In this document: positions 18,450 to 27,290 of the stretch, in pieces
Layout: every line of letters begins with the position of its first letter
Position numbering within the stretch: the stretch's first letter is position 1
Assembly: GCA_029552065.1 (NCBI GenBank)
Contig: JAKPEG010000227.1
Span: 1-64,000, forward strand
Reading direction: 5' to 3'
Length of the DNA: 64,000 nt
Origin: Actinomycetes bacterium
GTDB taxonomy: Bacteria > Actinomycetota > Actinomycetes > Actinomycetales > Dermatophilaceae
Made by a program: the position numbers and the translations under genes
Notes under the pieces: generated by a model
What the model was told of the DNA's origin: nothing
Databases searched by the model: none
What the model saw: the letters and a program-made list of their open reading frames with translations, nothing else

Positions 18450-19352
18450 ATGGACCCCCGGGAGGCCTTTCGCGATCCGGCCGCCTTGGCGAGAGCCCTC
18501 GGCGCCACGGGCTACGTGTGCGACGAGGGTCTGGCGACCGTCGCCTGGCTCGGCCTGCGGCTGGCCCGGCCGCTCCTGCTCGAGGGCGAGCCGGGCACCG
18601 GCAAGACCGCCCTCGCCGAGACGCTCGCCGCCGTCCTCGACGTGCCCGTGGTCCGGCTGCAGTGTTACGAGGGCATCGACGCCTCCCAGGCGCTCTACGA
18701 CTGGGACTTCCCGCGGCAGATCCTCCACCTGCGGGCCTTGGAGACCGTTGCGGCGCAACGTGCGACGGCTCCGGGGGAGCTCGCTGCCGTCGAGCAGGAA
18801 CTGTTCACCGAGCGCTTCCTCCTGCCCCGTCCGGTCCTGCGGGCGCTGCGCGAGTCGCCGGTCGTGCTCCTCGTCGACGAGATCGACCGGGCCGACGACG
18901 AATTCGAGGCATTCCTCCTCGAGGTCCTCTCGACCTGGGCCGTGACGATCCCCGAGCTCGGGACGATCGCCGCGTCCGTGCCTCCGGTCGTCGTCCTCAC
19001 CTCCAACCGGACCCGCGAGCTGCACGACGCGCTCAAACGGCGCTGCCTCTACCACTGGCTCGAACATCCCTCGTTCGCGCGTGAGCTGGCGATCGTGCAC
19101 GCGCGGGCGCCCGAGGTGTCCGAACGGCTCGCCGAACAACTCGTCACGGTCGTCCAACAGGTGCGCCTCGAGCCCGGGCTCGTGAAGCCGCCCGGCCTCG
19201 CCGAGACCCTCGACTGGGCCCGAGCCCTGCACGCCCTCGGGGTGGCCGAACTCGACCCGGCAGCCGCGGCGGCCACCCTCGGCGCTGCCGTCAAGCACCG
19301 CGACGACCTCACCCGCGTCCGGGTGGCCCTCGACCGGATGCTCACCCGATGA
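18450..19352 (+). CDS. MoxR-family AAA+ ATPase (CoxD-like)
   Basis: The 300-residue AAA+ protein has Walker A GEPGTGKT at residues 46-53 and Walker B VVLLVDEID near 138-146, with sensor-1 SNRTRE. Its position directly before a VWA protein and upstream of XdhC and molybdenum hydroxylase subunits matches CoxD, which helps mature the metal centre of CO dehydrogenase with CoxE. The ATG/TGA overlap with the next gene (19349-19352) couples them. Function beyond the family is inferred from context. Confidence 0.85.
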   Translation: MDPREAFRDPAALARALGATGYVCDEGLATVAWLGLRLARPLLLEGEPGTGKTALAETLAAVLDVPVVRLQCYEGIDASQALYDWDFPRQILHLRALETVAAQRATAPGELAAVEQELFTERFLLPRPVLRALRESPVVLLVDEIDRADDEFEAFLLEVLSTWAVTIPELGTIAASVPPVVVLTSNRTRELHDALKRRCLYHWLEHPSFARELAIVHARAPEVSERLAEQLVTVVQQVRLEPGLVKPPGLAETLDWARALHALGVAELDPAAAAATLGAAVKHRDDLTRVRVALDRMLTR

Positions 19353-20476
19353 CCGCCGTCCCGGCCCTGCGCCTCGAGGCCACCGAGATCCTCATCGGCT
19401 TCGCCCGGGCGCTGCGCGCGGCCGGGGTGCCGGTGACGGCCGACCGCGAACGCTCCTTCCTGCGCGCCGCCGCCGAGGTCGGCCTCGACTCCCAGCCGGG
19501 GGTCTACTGGGCCGGGCGCGCCACCCTCTGCGCCCACCGGCAAGACCTCGACCGCTACGACCGGGTGTATGCCGCGTGGTTCGGTGGCGAGCGCGGCCGC
19601 CCCGCCGCGGCCGCGCCGCCCGCACCCCGGACCCTCCAGGCCCGGCTCGACGAGGGCGACCCCGGCTCGGGCGACGGGCAGGAGACGACGGCGGTCGCCG
19701 GGGTGGCCAGCGAGCTCGACGTATTGCGCCAGCGCGACATCGGCCAGCTGTCGGCGGCCGAAAAGGCCCGGCTCGCCTGTCTGTTCGACTCCCTCGTCGT
19801 GCGGGCCCCACGTCGGCGGGCACGGCGGCATACCCCGTCGGCGCGGGGTCGGGTGGACGCGAGGGCCACCCTGCGGGAACAGCTGCAAGGGATGGGGGAG
19901 CCCGGAGCGGTCCGCTGGCGACGCCGGGGGAGTCGTGCGCGGCGGGTCGTCCTGCTCGTCGACGTGTCCGGCTCGATGAGCGCCTATGCCGACTCGCTCC
20001 TGCGTCTGGCCCACCGTGCCGTGACCGCGGTGGACGCGGGAGGTGGCCCGGTCGAGGTGTTCACCATGGGCACCCGGCTCACCCGCGTGACCGACGCGCT
20101 GCGCCGGCGCGATCCCGAGCTCGCCCTCGTCGCCGCCGGAGAGGTGGTGCCGGACTGGTCGGGCGGCACGCGGTTGGCCGAGTCGATCGACGCCTTCGTT
20201 GGTCGCTGGGGACGTCGCGGGATGGCGCGCGGGGCGGTCGTCGTCGTGTGCTCCGACGGATGGGAACGCGAGCGGCCCGAGGCACTCGGCCAGGCGATGG
20301 GACGGCTGGCCGACCTCGCGCACCGGGTCGTCTGGGCCAATCCGCACGCCGGCCGATCCGGTTATGCCCCAGTACAGTCCGGCATCGTTGCCGCTCTCCC
20401 GCATTGCGACGTGATCGTCGCCGGCCACTCGCTCGCCGCTTTCCAACGCATCCTCGAGGAGGTCGCCCGTGCGTGA
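19349..20476 (+). CDS. VWA domain protein (CoxE-like)
   Basis: The 375-residue protein has an Arg-rich middle and a von Willebrand A domain with MIDAS motif DVSGSMS near residue 204, followed by SGGTR and a conserved VCSDGWER. This matches CoxE/VWA-CoxE proteins that act with the preceding AAA+ ATPase in maturation of aerobic CO-dehydrogenase-type enzymes. It overlaps XdhC by eight bases. It is likely cytoplasmic, with no signal peptide or membrane segment. Confidence 0.85.
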   Translation: MTAVPALRLEATEILIGFARALRAAGVPVTADRERSFLRAAAEVGLDSQPGVYWAGRATLCAHRQDLDRYDRVYAAWFGGERGRPAAAAPPAPRTLQARLDEGDPGSGDGQETTAVAGVASELDVLRQRDIGQLSAAEKARLACLFDSLVVRAPRRRARRHTPSARGRVDARATLREQLQGMGEPGAVRWRRRGSRARRVVLLVDVSGSMSAYADSLLRLAHRAVTAVDAGGGPVEVFTMGTRLTRVTDALRRRDPELALVAAGEVVPDWSGGTRLAESIDAFVGRWGRRGMARGAVVVVCSDGWERERPEALGQAMGRLADLAHRVVWANPHAGRSGYAPVQSGIVAALPHCDVIVAGHSLAAFQRILEEVARA

Positions 20477-21641
20477 CGTGCTGCCGCAGCTGCTCGCCTG
20501 GTGGGAGGCCGGCCACGAGGTGGGGATGGGCACGGTCGTGGCGACCTGGCGCTCTGCGCCCCGGCCGGCCGGCGCGGCGATGCTCGTCGGCCCCGGCGGC
20601 GAGGCGGTCGGTTCGGTCTCCGGCGGGTGTGTCGAGGGTGCTCTCTACGAGCTGTGCGAGCAGGTCGTCGGATCCGGCCGGCCGGTCCTGCAGCGCTACG
20701 GGGTGAGCGACGACGACGCCTATGCCGTGGGCCTCACCTGCGGGGGCATCCTCGACGTCTTCGTCGAACCGGTCTCGCAGCGGACCTTCCCGGAGCTGGG
20801 CCAGGTGGCCGAGGACATCGCCGAACACCGCCCGGTCGCCGTCGCCACCGTCGTGGAACACCCCGATCCCCTGCTGCTCGGTCGGCGCCTCGTCGTGCGG
20901 CCGGGGGAGGCACGGCCGGGAGACGCACGGACCGGTGAGACACGGCATACCGGCTCGGTGGGCTCACCGCGCGCGGACGGCGCGGTCGCGGCCGACGCCC
21001 TGGGGCTGCTCGCGGCGGGACGCAGCGACACCCTCACCTACGGTCCGGACGGGCAGCGGCGCGGCGAGGGGATGCGGGTCTTCGTCGCGAGCTTCGCGCC
21101 GCGACCGCGGATGCTCGTCTTCGGCGCCATCGACTTCGCGGCCGCGGTCGCACGGGTGGGGGCCTTCCTCGGCTACCGCGTGACCGTGTGCGACGCGCGG
21201 CCGGTCTTTGCGACCGCCTCGCGTTTCCCGGACGCCGACGAGGTCGTCGTGCGCTGGCCGCACGACTACCTCGACGACGAAGTGACCGCGGGCCGGGTCG
21301 ACGAACGCACCGTCGTCTGCGTGCTCACCCACGATCCGAAGTTCGACGTGCCCGTCCTCGTGCGGGCGCTGCGGCTCGACCGGCTCGCCTACGTGGGGGC
21401 GATGGGTTCGCGCCGCACCCACGCCGATCGGCTGGTCCGGCTGCGCGAGGCGGGGCTCGGCGACGACGAACTCGCCCGCCTGTCCAGCCCGATCGGCCTG
21501 GACCTCGGCGCGCGGACGCCGGAGGAGACGGCGATCTCGATCGCCGCCGAGATCATCGCCCTGCGCTGGGGCGGCCGGGGCGAGCGGCTCAGCGGAGCGA
21601 CCGGCCCCATCCACGTGGACCGGCCCCCCGAGCTGCCTTAG
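20469..21641 (+). CDS. XdhC/CoxF-family molybdenum hydroxylase maturation protein
   Basis: The 390-residue protein has the N-terminal XdhC domain (SVSGGCVEG near 50-60 and GLTCGGILDVFVEP near 88-100) and a C-terminal Rossmann-like XdhC_C domain ending GLDLGARTPEETAISIAAEI. XdhC binds molybdenum cofactor and delivers it, usually after sulfuration, to xanthine- or CO-dehydrogenase-type enzymes. A Gly/Arg/Thr-rich insertion at about 145-165 (RPGEARPGDARTGETRHTGS) separates the domains. Position between the chaperone pair and structural genes supports that role. Confidence 0.88.
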   Translation: MRDVLPQLLAWWEAGHEVGMGTVVATWRSAPRPAGAAMLVGPGGEAVGSVSGGCVEGALYELCEQVVGSGRPVLQRYGVSDDDAYAVGLTCGGILDVFVEPVSQRTFPELGQVAEDIAEHRPVAVATVVEHPDPLLLGRRLVVRPGEARPGDARTGETRHTGSVGSPRADGAVAADALGLLAAGRSDTLTYGPDGQRRGEGMRVFVASFAPRPRMLVFGAIDFAAAVARVGAFLGYRVTVCDARPVFATASRFPDADEVVVRWPHDYLDDEVTAGRVDERTVVCVLTHDPKFDVPVLVRALRLDRLAYVGAMGSRRTHADRLVRLREAGLGDDELARLSSPIGLDLGARTPEETAISIAAEIIALRWGGRGERLSGATGPIHVDRPPELP

Positions 21642-21677
21642 CGGACCGGCGAGGAAACAGCCAGCCACGTCTTGCCA

Positions 21678-21693
21678 TGTGACCTGGGTCACG
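21678..21693 (+). promoter_or_regulatory. Crp/GlxR-like palindrome TGTGA-N6-TCACG
   Basis: TGTGACCTGGGTCACG matches the cAMP-receptor (Crp/GlxR) consensus TGTGA-N6-TCACA in nine of ten fixed positions, with an inner perfect GTGACC-TG-GGTCAC palindrome. It lies 57 bases before the small-subunit start, in the only sizeable gap of the cluster. A Crp-family regulator is the likely ligand; this is inferred from pattern alone. Confidence 0.55.
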
Positions 21694-21703
21694 AAATGAT
21701 CAC

Positions 21704-21725
21704 GTCGGGACGACGACGTCCCGAC
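21704..21725 (+). promoter_or_regulatory. Perfect 9-bp hairpin in the leader of the 2Fe-2S subunit gene
   Basis: GTCGGGACG (21704-21712) pairs with CGTCCCGAC (21717-21725) around a 4-base loop, 24 bases before the ATG at 21750. It could be a second operator, an attenuator or an mRNA stabiliser. Confidence 0.45.
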
Positions 21726-21749
21726 CCTGCGAGCAGTTGGGGGCAGCGC

Positions 21750-22241
21750 ATGACCCGGATCACCGTGACCGTCGACGGGGTGGCCTACACCGACGAGGTG
21801 GAGCCGCGCACCCTGCTCGTCCACTACCTGCGCGAGACGGTCGGTGCCACCGGCACCGTGATCGGCTGCGATACGAGCAACTGCGGTGCCTGCACCGTCC
21901 ATCTCGACGGCCGGTCGGTGAAGTCGTGCAACGTGCTGGCGGTCCAGGCCGACGGGCACGAGGTGACGACCATCGAGGGGCTGGCCGCCTCGGTCGGCGC
22001 CACGGGGGATGCCCTCCATCCCGTCCAACAGGCCTTCCACGACTGCCATGCCCTCCAGTGCGGCTTCTGCACGCCCGGCATGGTCATGCAGGCGGCCGAC
22101 CTCCTGCGCGACAACCCCCACCCCACCGAGGCCGAGGTGCGCGAGGGACTCGAGGGCAACCTGTGCCGGTGCACCGGCTACCACAACATCGTCCGGGCCG
22201 TGCTCGCGGCGGCCGGCAACAGCCCGAAGGCAGGTGAGTGA
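21750..22241 (+). CDS. Molybdenum hydroxylase 2Fe-2S subunit (CoxS-type)
   Basis: The 163-residue protein has both expected clusters: a plant-type ferredoxin set (Cys40, Cys45, Cys48, Cys60 in [10 protein letters not shown] and following) and the helical C-terminal set (Cys104, Cys107, Cys139, Cys141 in QCGFC and NLCRC). It carries electrons between the molybdenum and FAD subunits. The ATG at 21750 gives the standard length; GGGGGCAG precedes it. The large subunit starts three bases after its stop. Confidence 0.93.
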   Translation: MTRITVTVDGVAYTDEVEPRTLLVHYLRETVGATGTVIGCDTSNCGACTVHLDGRSVKSCNVLAVQADGHEVTTIEGLAASVGATGDALHPVQQAFHDCHALQCGFCTPGMVMQAADLLRDNPHPTEAEVREGLEGNLCRCTGYHNIVRAVLAAAGNSPKAGE

Positions 22242-22244
22242 GCG

Positions 22245-24644
22245 ATGACCACCACGACGACGACCCCCTCGGAAGTCGGTGCATCGAGGCGGCGCAAGGA
22301 GGACCGGCGGCTGCTCACCGGACGCACGAAGTGGACAGACAACCTGCGGCTGCCGGGGATGCTCCATCTCGCGATGGTCCGCAGCCCGTTCGCCCACGCC
22401 CGGATCGTCTCGATCGACACGAGCGCGGCACGTGCGGCCGCCGGGGTGCACACCGTGCTCACCGGTGCCGACGTCAAGGACTCCCAGGGCTCGCTTCCCT
22501 GCGCGTGGCCGATCACGCCCGACCAGAAGGCCCCGGCGCATCCGGCGATTGCGGTCGACCGGGTGGCCTTCGCCGGCGAGATCGTCGCGGTCGTCGTCGC
22601 CCGCAGCGCTGCTGCGGCGCGTGACGCCGCCGAACTCGTCGACGTCGACTACGACGAGCTCCCGGCGGTGCTCGACCTCAAGGCGGCCGCCGCGGGCGGG
22701 CCGCTCGCCCACCCCGGCGAGCTCGACTCCAACGTGAGCGCGCTCTGGGTCTTCGACTCGGCCGAGGCCGGGACCGGCGGCGACGTCGAGGCCGAGATCG
22801 CGATGGCGCGGGAGGGCGGCATACTCCTCGAGCGCGAATATCGCCAGCAGCGGCTCATCCCCGCCTTCATGGAGCCGCGCTCGGTCGTATGCGACCCCAC
22901 CGGCGAGCAGACCGTCCTGTGGTCGGCCACCCAGATCCCGCACATCCTGCGCCTCATGCTCGCCCTCACGGCCGGTATGCCGGAGAGCAAGTTGCGGGTC
23001 ATCGCACCCGACGTGGGCGGCGGCTTCGGCGGGAAGTTGCAGGTCACTCCGGAGGAACTCATCACCCTGCTGGCCGCGCGGCATACCGGCAAGCCGTGCA
23101 AGTGGACCGAGACCCGCTCGGAGAGCCTGCTGTCGGCGCACCACGGGCGCGACCAGTGGCAGAAGCTCACCCTCGCGGCCGACCGCAACGGGCAGGTCAA
23201 GGCGCTCAAGGTCCAGCTGCTCGCCGACATGGGCGCCTATCTCGGGCTCGTCACGCCCGGCGTGCCGATCCTCGGGGCCTTCATGTACAACGCGATCTAC
23301 ACCTTCCCCGCCTATCGGTTCGAGTGCACGAACGTGTTCACGAACAAGACGTGGACCGACGCCTACCGCGGGGCGGGACGTCCCGAGGCGACCTTCGCCA
23401 TCGAGCGGCTGATGGACGAGCTGGCGGTCGAGGTCGGCTGCGATCCGCTGGAGATCCGCGAGCGCAACTGGATCCGGCACGAGCAGTTCCCCTTCACGAG
23501 CGTGTGCGGACTCGAATACGACTCGGGCAACTACGAGGCCGCGACGGCCAAGGCGAAGGAGCTGTTCGGCTACGACGCGCTGCGCGCGGAGCAGGCCGCC
23601 CGTCGCGCCGCCGGGGACCCGGTGCAGTTGGGCCTGGGCGTGTCGACCTACACCGAGATGTGCGGTCTCGCGCCCTCTCGCGTGCTGGGATCGCTGTCCT
23701 ATGGCGCGGGCGGCTGGGAGCACGCCTCGGTGCGGATGCTGCCCACCGGCAAGGTCGAGGTGGTCACCGGGTCGAGCGCCCACGGCCAGGGTCACGAGAC
23801 CGCGTGGAGCCAGATCGTCGCCGACAAGCTCGGGGTCGCCTTCGAGGACGTCGAGGTGCTCCACGGCGACACCCAGATCAGCCCCAAAGGGATGGACACC
23901 TACGGCAGCCGTTCGCTCGTCGTCGGTGCCCAGGCCATGCTCAAGGCCGCCGACAAGGTGATCGAGAAGGCCAAGCCACTCGCCGCACACGTCCTCGAGG
24001 CCAATCCCGAGGACCTGGAGTTCACCGGTGGCCGATGGCAGGTCCGCGGCACCGACGCCGGCACAACCCTCGGCGAGTTGGCCCTGGCCACCTTCGCGGC
24101 GCACGACCTGCCCGAGGGGATGGAGCCCTCGCTCGACGCCGACGCGACCTACGACCCGGTGAACTTCTCGTTCCCGCACGGCACCCACCTGTGCGCGGTC
24201 GAGGTCGACACCGAGACCGGGGCGACCCGGATGCGGTCCTACGTCGCCGTCGACGACGTCGGCAACCTCGTCAACCCGCTCATCGTCGAGGGTCAGGTGC
24301 ACGGCGGGATCGTCCAAGGCGTCGCCCAGGCGCTCTGGGAGGAGGCCGTGCACGACGACTCGGGCACCCTCGTGTCCGGCAGCTTCGTCGACTACACCCT
24401 GCCGACCGCGGCCGACACGATCTCCTTCGTCACCGCCAACACCGTCTCGCCCTCGACGACCAACGACCTGGGCGCCAAGGGGGTCGGCGAGGCCGGCTGC
24501 ATCGCCTCGACCCCGGCGGTCGTCAACGCCGTCGTCGACGCCGTCCGGCACCTGGGTATCTGCGACATCCCCATGCCGTGCACGCCCGCCCGGGTGTGGT
24601 CGGCCATCCAGCGGGCACAGGCCGAGAGGGGGGAGGCACGATGA
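22245..24644 (+). CDS. Molybdenum hydroxylase large subunit, form II CO-dehydrogenase-like
   Basis: The 799-residue protein is a full-length molybdopterin-binding subunit of the xanthine oxidase family, with DVGGGFGGK near 262, AYRGAGR at residues 373-379 and the GVGEAG glutamate region near residue 749. True form I CO dehydrogenases carry AYXCSFR at the active-site loop; AYRGAGR marks form II enzymes, for which CO oxidation is doubtful and other substrates are likely. It overlaps the FAD subunit by four bases. The substrate cannot be named from sequence. Confidence 0.9.
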   Translation: MTTTTTTPSEVGASRRRKEDRRLLTGRTKWTDNLRLPGMLHLAMVRSPFAHARIVSIDTSAARAAAGVHTVLTGADVKDSQGSLPCAWPITPDQKAPAHPAIAVDRVAFAGEIVAVVVARSAAAARDAAELVDVDYDELPAVLDLKAAAAGGPLAHPGELDSNVSALWVFDSAEAGTGGDVEAEIAMAREGGILLEREYRQQRLIPAFMEPRSVVCDPTGEQTVLWSATQIPHILRLMLALTAGMPESKLRVIAPDVGGGFGGKLQVTPEELITLLAARHTGKPCKWTETRSESLLSAHHGRDQWQKLTLAADRNGQVKALKVQLLADMGAYLGLVTPGVPILGAFMYNAIYTFPAYRFECTNVFTNKTWTDAYRGAGRPEATFAIERLMDELAVEVGCDPLEIRERNWIRHEQFPFTSVCGLEYDSGNYEAATAKAKELFGYDALRAEQAARRAAGDPVQLGLGVSTYTEMCGLAPSRVLGSLSYGAGGWEHASVRMLPTGKVEVVTGSSAHGQGHETAWSQIVADKLGVAFEDVEVLHGDTQISPKGMDTYGSRSLVVGAQAMLKAADKVIEKAKPLAAHVLEANPEDLEFTGGRWQVRGTDAGTTLGELALATFAAHDLPEGMEPSLDADATYDPVNFSFPHGTHLCAVEVDTETGATRMRSYVAVDDVGNLVNPLIVEGQVHGGIVQGVAQALWEEAVHDDSGTLVSGSFVDYTLPTAADTISFVTANTVSPSTTNDLGAKGVGEAGCIASTPAVVNAVVDAVRHLGICDIPMPCTPARVWSAIQRAQAERGEAR

Positions 24645-25495
24645 TCCCGTCGAGCTTCGACTACGTGGCACCCGCGACGGTCGCCGAGGCCCTCTCGGCG
24701 CTCGCCGCCGGTGGCGAGGACGCCAAGGTGCTCGCCGGAGGCCAGTCGCTCCTGCCGATCCTGCGGATGCGGCTCAACAGCCCGTCCGTGCTCGTGGACC
24801 TCGGCCGGATCGAGGCCCTGCGCGGGATCCGCGACGAGGGTGACGCGCTCACCCTCGGCGCGATGACGGCATACGCCGACGTGCTGGCCTCCCCGCTCGT
24901 CCGCGACCACGCCGCCCTGCTCGCGGAGGCGGTCGCCCGGGTGGCCGATCCGCAGATCCGCCATCGCGGCACCGTCGGAGGCGCGCTCGTCCACGCGGAC
25001 CCCGCCGGCGACGTCGGCGCCCCCATGCTCGCCCTCGATGCCGAGTTCGTCGTCGTCGGTCCCGCCGGTGAGCGCCGGGTTTCGGCGGGCGACTTCTTCG
25101 AGGACCTCTTCCAGACCGCCGTCGGCGAGGGGGAACTGCTCACCGCGGTGCGGGTCCCCAAGCACACCGGCTGGGGCGCCCACTACGAGAAGTTCGTCCG
25201 GGTGAGCCAGCAGTGGTCGATTGTCGGCGTCGCCGCCACCGTGCGGATCGAGGGCGACCGGATCGCCGAGGCCAAGGTCGGGCTCACCAACATGGGCGCG
25301 ACCCCGCTGCGCGCGCGCGGCGTCGAGGCCGCGCTCGTGGGAGCGACCGCCACCGAGGAGGCGGTCCGCGCGGCCTGTGCCGGGGCGGCCGAGGGCACCG
25401 ACCCGCCGGACGATCTCAACGGCGACGCGGCATACCGTCGGCATCTCGCGACCGTCCTCACCCGCCGGGCCGTCCTCGCCGCCGCCGGGGCCTGA
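24641..25495 (+). CDS. Molybdenum hydroxylase FAD-binding subunit (CoxM-type)
   Basis: The 284-residue protein has the two FAD-binding motifs of the family: AGGQSLLP at residues 32-39 and TVGGALVHADPAGD at 111-124, followed by the CO_deh_flav_C domain. It takes electrons from the iron-sulfur subunit and passes them to the respiratory chain. Start ATG overlaps the large-subunit stop (ATGA). GGGGGAGG lies just upstream. Subunit order here is S-L-M, the common form II order, rather than M-S-L. Confidence 0.92.
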   Translation: MIPSSFDYVAPATVAEALSALAAGGEDAKVLAGGQSLLPILRMRLNSPSVLVDLGRIEALRGIRDEGDALTLGAMTAYADVLASPLVRDHAALLAEAVARVADPQIRHRGTVGGALVHADPAGDVGAPMLALDAEFVVVGPAGERRVSAGDFFEDLFQTAVGEGELLTAVRVPKHTGWGAHYEKFVRVSQQWSIVGVAATVRIEGDRIAEAKVGLTNMGATPLRARGVEAALVGATATEEAVRAACAGAAEGTDPPDDLNGDAAYRRHLATVLTRRAVLAAAGA

Positions 25496-25498
25496 CCG

Positions 25499-26215
25499 AT
25501 GGAGTTGCGCCACACTTTCACCGTGCCCGCGTCGGTGGAGGACACCTGGGCCCACTTCATGGACCTCGAGGCCGTCGGCGGCTGTTTCCCGGGCGCGACG
25601 ATCACCGGGGTGACCGGCGACGAGTTCGCAGGCACCGTCAAGGTCAAGCTCGGGCCGATCGCCCTGCTGTATGCCGGCACCGGCCGGTTCGTCGAACGCG
25701 ACGCAGCCACGCACGTCGCCCGGATCGAGGCGATGGGCAAGGACAAGCGCGGCAACGGCACGGCGGGCGCGAAGGTCGTGCTCACTCTCACGCCGACCGG
25801 CGAGGGGACCGCCTGCGAGGTCGTCACCGACCTCGCGGTGACCGGGAAGCCCGCGCAATTCGGCCGCGGCGTCATGCAGGACGTCTCCGACAAACTGCTC
25901 GCCGCCTTCGTCGAGTGCCTCGAGGTCCAGCTCGCCGGGCAGCACCCCTCCGATGGGGGGCAGGTCGACGATCGGGACGAGCCCGAGGAGCCGAGCACGC
26001 CGTCGAACCCCGGTGTCGTGGGAGAGGTCGGGCCGGCCGACCCACCGAAGGTCCAGGCCGGGACCGGTGACACCGGCGGGCCTCCAGTCGACGATGCGCT
26101 CGACCTCGGAGCCGCCGTGCTGCCGGTGCTCGTGCGGACCTACGGCCCGTATCTGCTCGCCGGGCTGGTCGGGCTGCTCGCCGGGCTCGTGATGCGACGT
26201 CGCAGCCGGCACTGA
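25499..26215 (+). CDS. CoxG-like SRPBCC protein with C-terminal membrane anchor
   Basis: The 238-residue protein has an N-terminal SRPBCC/CoxG domain (residues 1-150; FPGATITGV, KVKLGPIALLYAGTG), an acidic Pro/Gly/Asp-rich linker and a C-terminal membrane segment (about 212-231) ending in Arg-rich RRRSRH. In CO-dehydrogenase systems CoxG anchors the enzyme to the membrane, which fits the tail anchor here. It starts three bases after the FAD-subunit stop and closes the cluster. Confidence 0.88.
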   Translation: MELRHTFTVPASVEDTWAHFMDLEAVGGCFPGATITGVTGDEFAGTVKVKLGPIALLYAGTGRFVERDAATHVARIEAMGKDKRGNGTAGAKVVLTLTPTGEGTACEVVTDLAVTGKPAQFGRGVMQDVSDKLLAAFVECLEVQLAGQHPSDGGQVDDRDEPEEPSTPSNPGVVGEVGPADPPKVQAGTGDTGGPPVDDALDLGAAVLPVLVRTYGPYLLAGLVGLLAGLVMRRRSRH

Positions 26216-26412
26216 GTCGATCGCCCCGGGCGACGCCGCGCGGTCGGCGACCTCGACGGCATACTCCCGCCGGTCCCGAAGCCGTCGCCGACCTCCAGAG
26301 CCGTTCTCCCGTTGCGCAAAACAGGCCTTTGACCTGCGATTTCGCCCTTCGGGTGCGCCGTCGTCGACGTCACCCCGGGGTCGTCTGGGGTGCCCTCTGA
26401 GCCGGCTCGGGT

Positions 26413-26418
26413 TAGGGT
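26413..26418 (+). promoter_or_regulatory. Probable -10 (TAGGGT) of the otsBA operon
   Basis: TAGGGT lies about 65 bases before the otsB ATG in the 268-base gap after the Mo-hydroxylase cluster. The rest of the gap includes an octamer copy at 26258 and a lower-GC stretch around 26310-26340, but no gene. Confidence 0.35.
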
Positions 26419-26483
26419 GAAGGACAGCCGAAGAGCCGACGGGTCGGCGACGACCCATGCGAACGGACGAGAAAAGGGTCGAC

Positions 26484-27290
26484 ATGGGACGCACAGCCGA
26501 GGCACTGCCGGATCCGCTCGTCGAGGCCCTCGCAGCACTGAGCACCGTGTCCTCGGTCCTCGTCGTTGTCGACTTCGACGGGGTGATGGCCCCGATCCGC
26601 GCAGACCGGTCGGCGGTACGACCGCTCGTCGCAAACCAGCGTGCGCTCCAGTCCCTCGCCGGGGTCGAAGGCGTGAGCGTGGCCCTGTTGTCCGGACGGA
26701 CGCTCGCCGAACTTCGCGAGATCTCCCAGGAGCCCACCGGAGTCATTCTCGTGGGCAGCCACGGCAGCGAGGTCGCCGGAGCACGGCTCGCACTCACCCA
26801 CGAGGAGGAGATCCTGCGCCAGCAGGCGATCGTCGCCCTCCAATCGATCGCGCGCGACCGGCCCGGGGTCGAGGTCGAGGAGAAGCCCGTGGGGGCAGCC
26901 CTGCACACCCGCCGCGCCCGCCGCGACGTCGCGCTCCATGCAACCTCCGACGCCACCCTCGCCGCCACGCGGCTACGTGGGACGCATCTGCTCGTCGGCA
27001 AGGAAGTCGTCGAGATCCTCGTGAGCCACGTGACCAAGGGAGACGGCCTCAACCGGTTGCGTGCGCAGATCCAGCCGGAGGTCACCGTCTACCTCGGCGA
27101 TGACAAGACCGACGAGGACGCCTTCGCGGTCATGCGTCCCTCCGACATCTCGGTGAAGGTCGGCGAGGGCCCGACCCACGCCCGCTTCCGCATCGACCGG
27201 CCCGCCACCGTCGCCGCCGTGCTCACCGCGATCCGCGCCGGCCGGGGGCGTGCGCGACGCCGCGATCCCGACACGTCGGTGGCCGGGTGA
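26484..27290 (+). CDS. otsB: Trehalose-phosphatase
   Basis: The 268-residue HAD-family phosphatase has motif I DFDGVMAP (Asp30, Asp32), motif II LLSGR, and the C-terminal GDDKTDEDAF, together diagnostic of trehalose-6-phosphate phosphatase. It removes phosphate from trehalose 6-phosphate made by the next gene. AAAGGG lies seven bases before the ATG at 26484, so that start is preferred over the ATG at 26457. Its stop overlaps otsA (GTGA). Order otsB-otsA is typical of actinobacteria and others. Confidence 0.9.
   Translation: MGRTAEALPDPLVEALAALSTVSSVLVVVDFDGVMAPIRADRSAVRPLVANQRALQSLAGVEGVSVALLSGRTLAELREISQEPTGVILVGSHGSEVAGARLALTHEEEILRQQAIVALQSIARDRPGVEVEEKPVGAALHTRRARRDVALHATSDATLAATRLRGTHLLVGKEVVEILVSHVTKGDGLNRLRAQIQPEVTVYLGDDKTDEDAFAVMRPSDISVKVGEGPTHARFRIDRPATVAAVLTAIRAGRGRARRRDPDTSVAG

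Noticed and set aside
22245-24644. Calling the large subunit a true (form I) CO dehydrogenase.
   Set aside because: The active-site loop reads AYRGAGR rather than AYXCSFR.
20964-24671. A 1235-residue open frame on the minus strand across the molybdenum hydroxylase genes.
   Set aside because: It is antisense to well-recognised XdhC, CoxS-type and CoxL-type genes. Long antisense frames are normal at this GC content and the translation has no recognisable domain.
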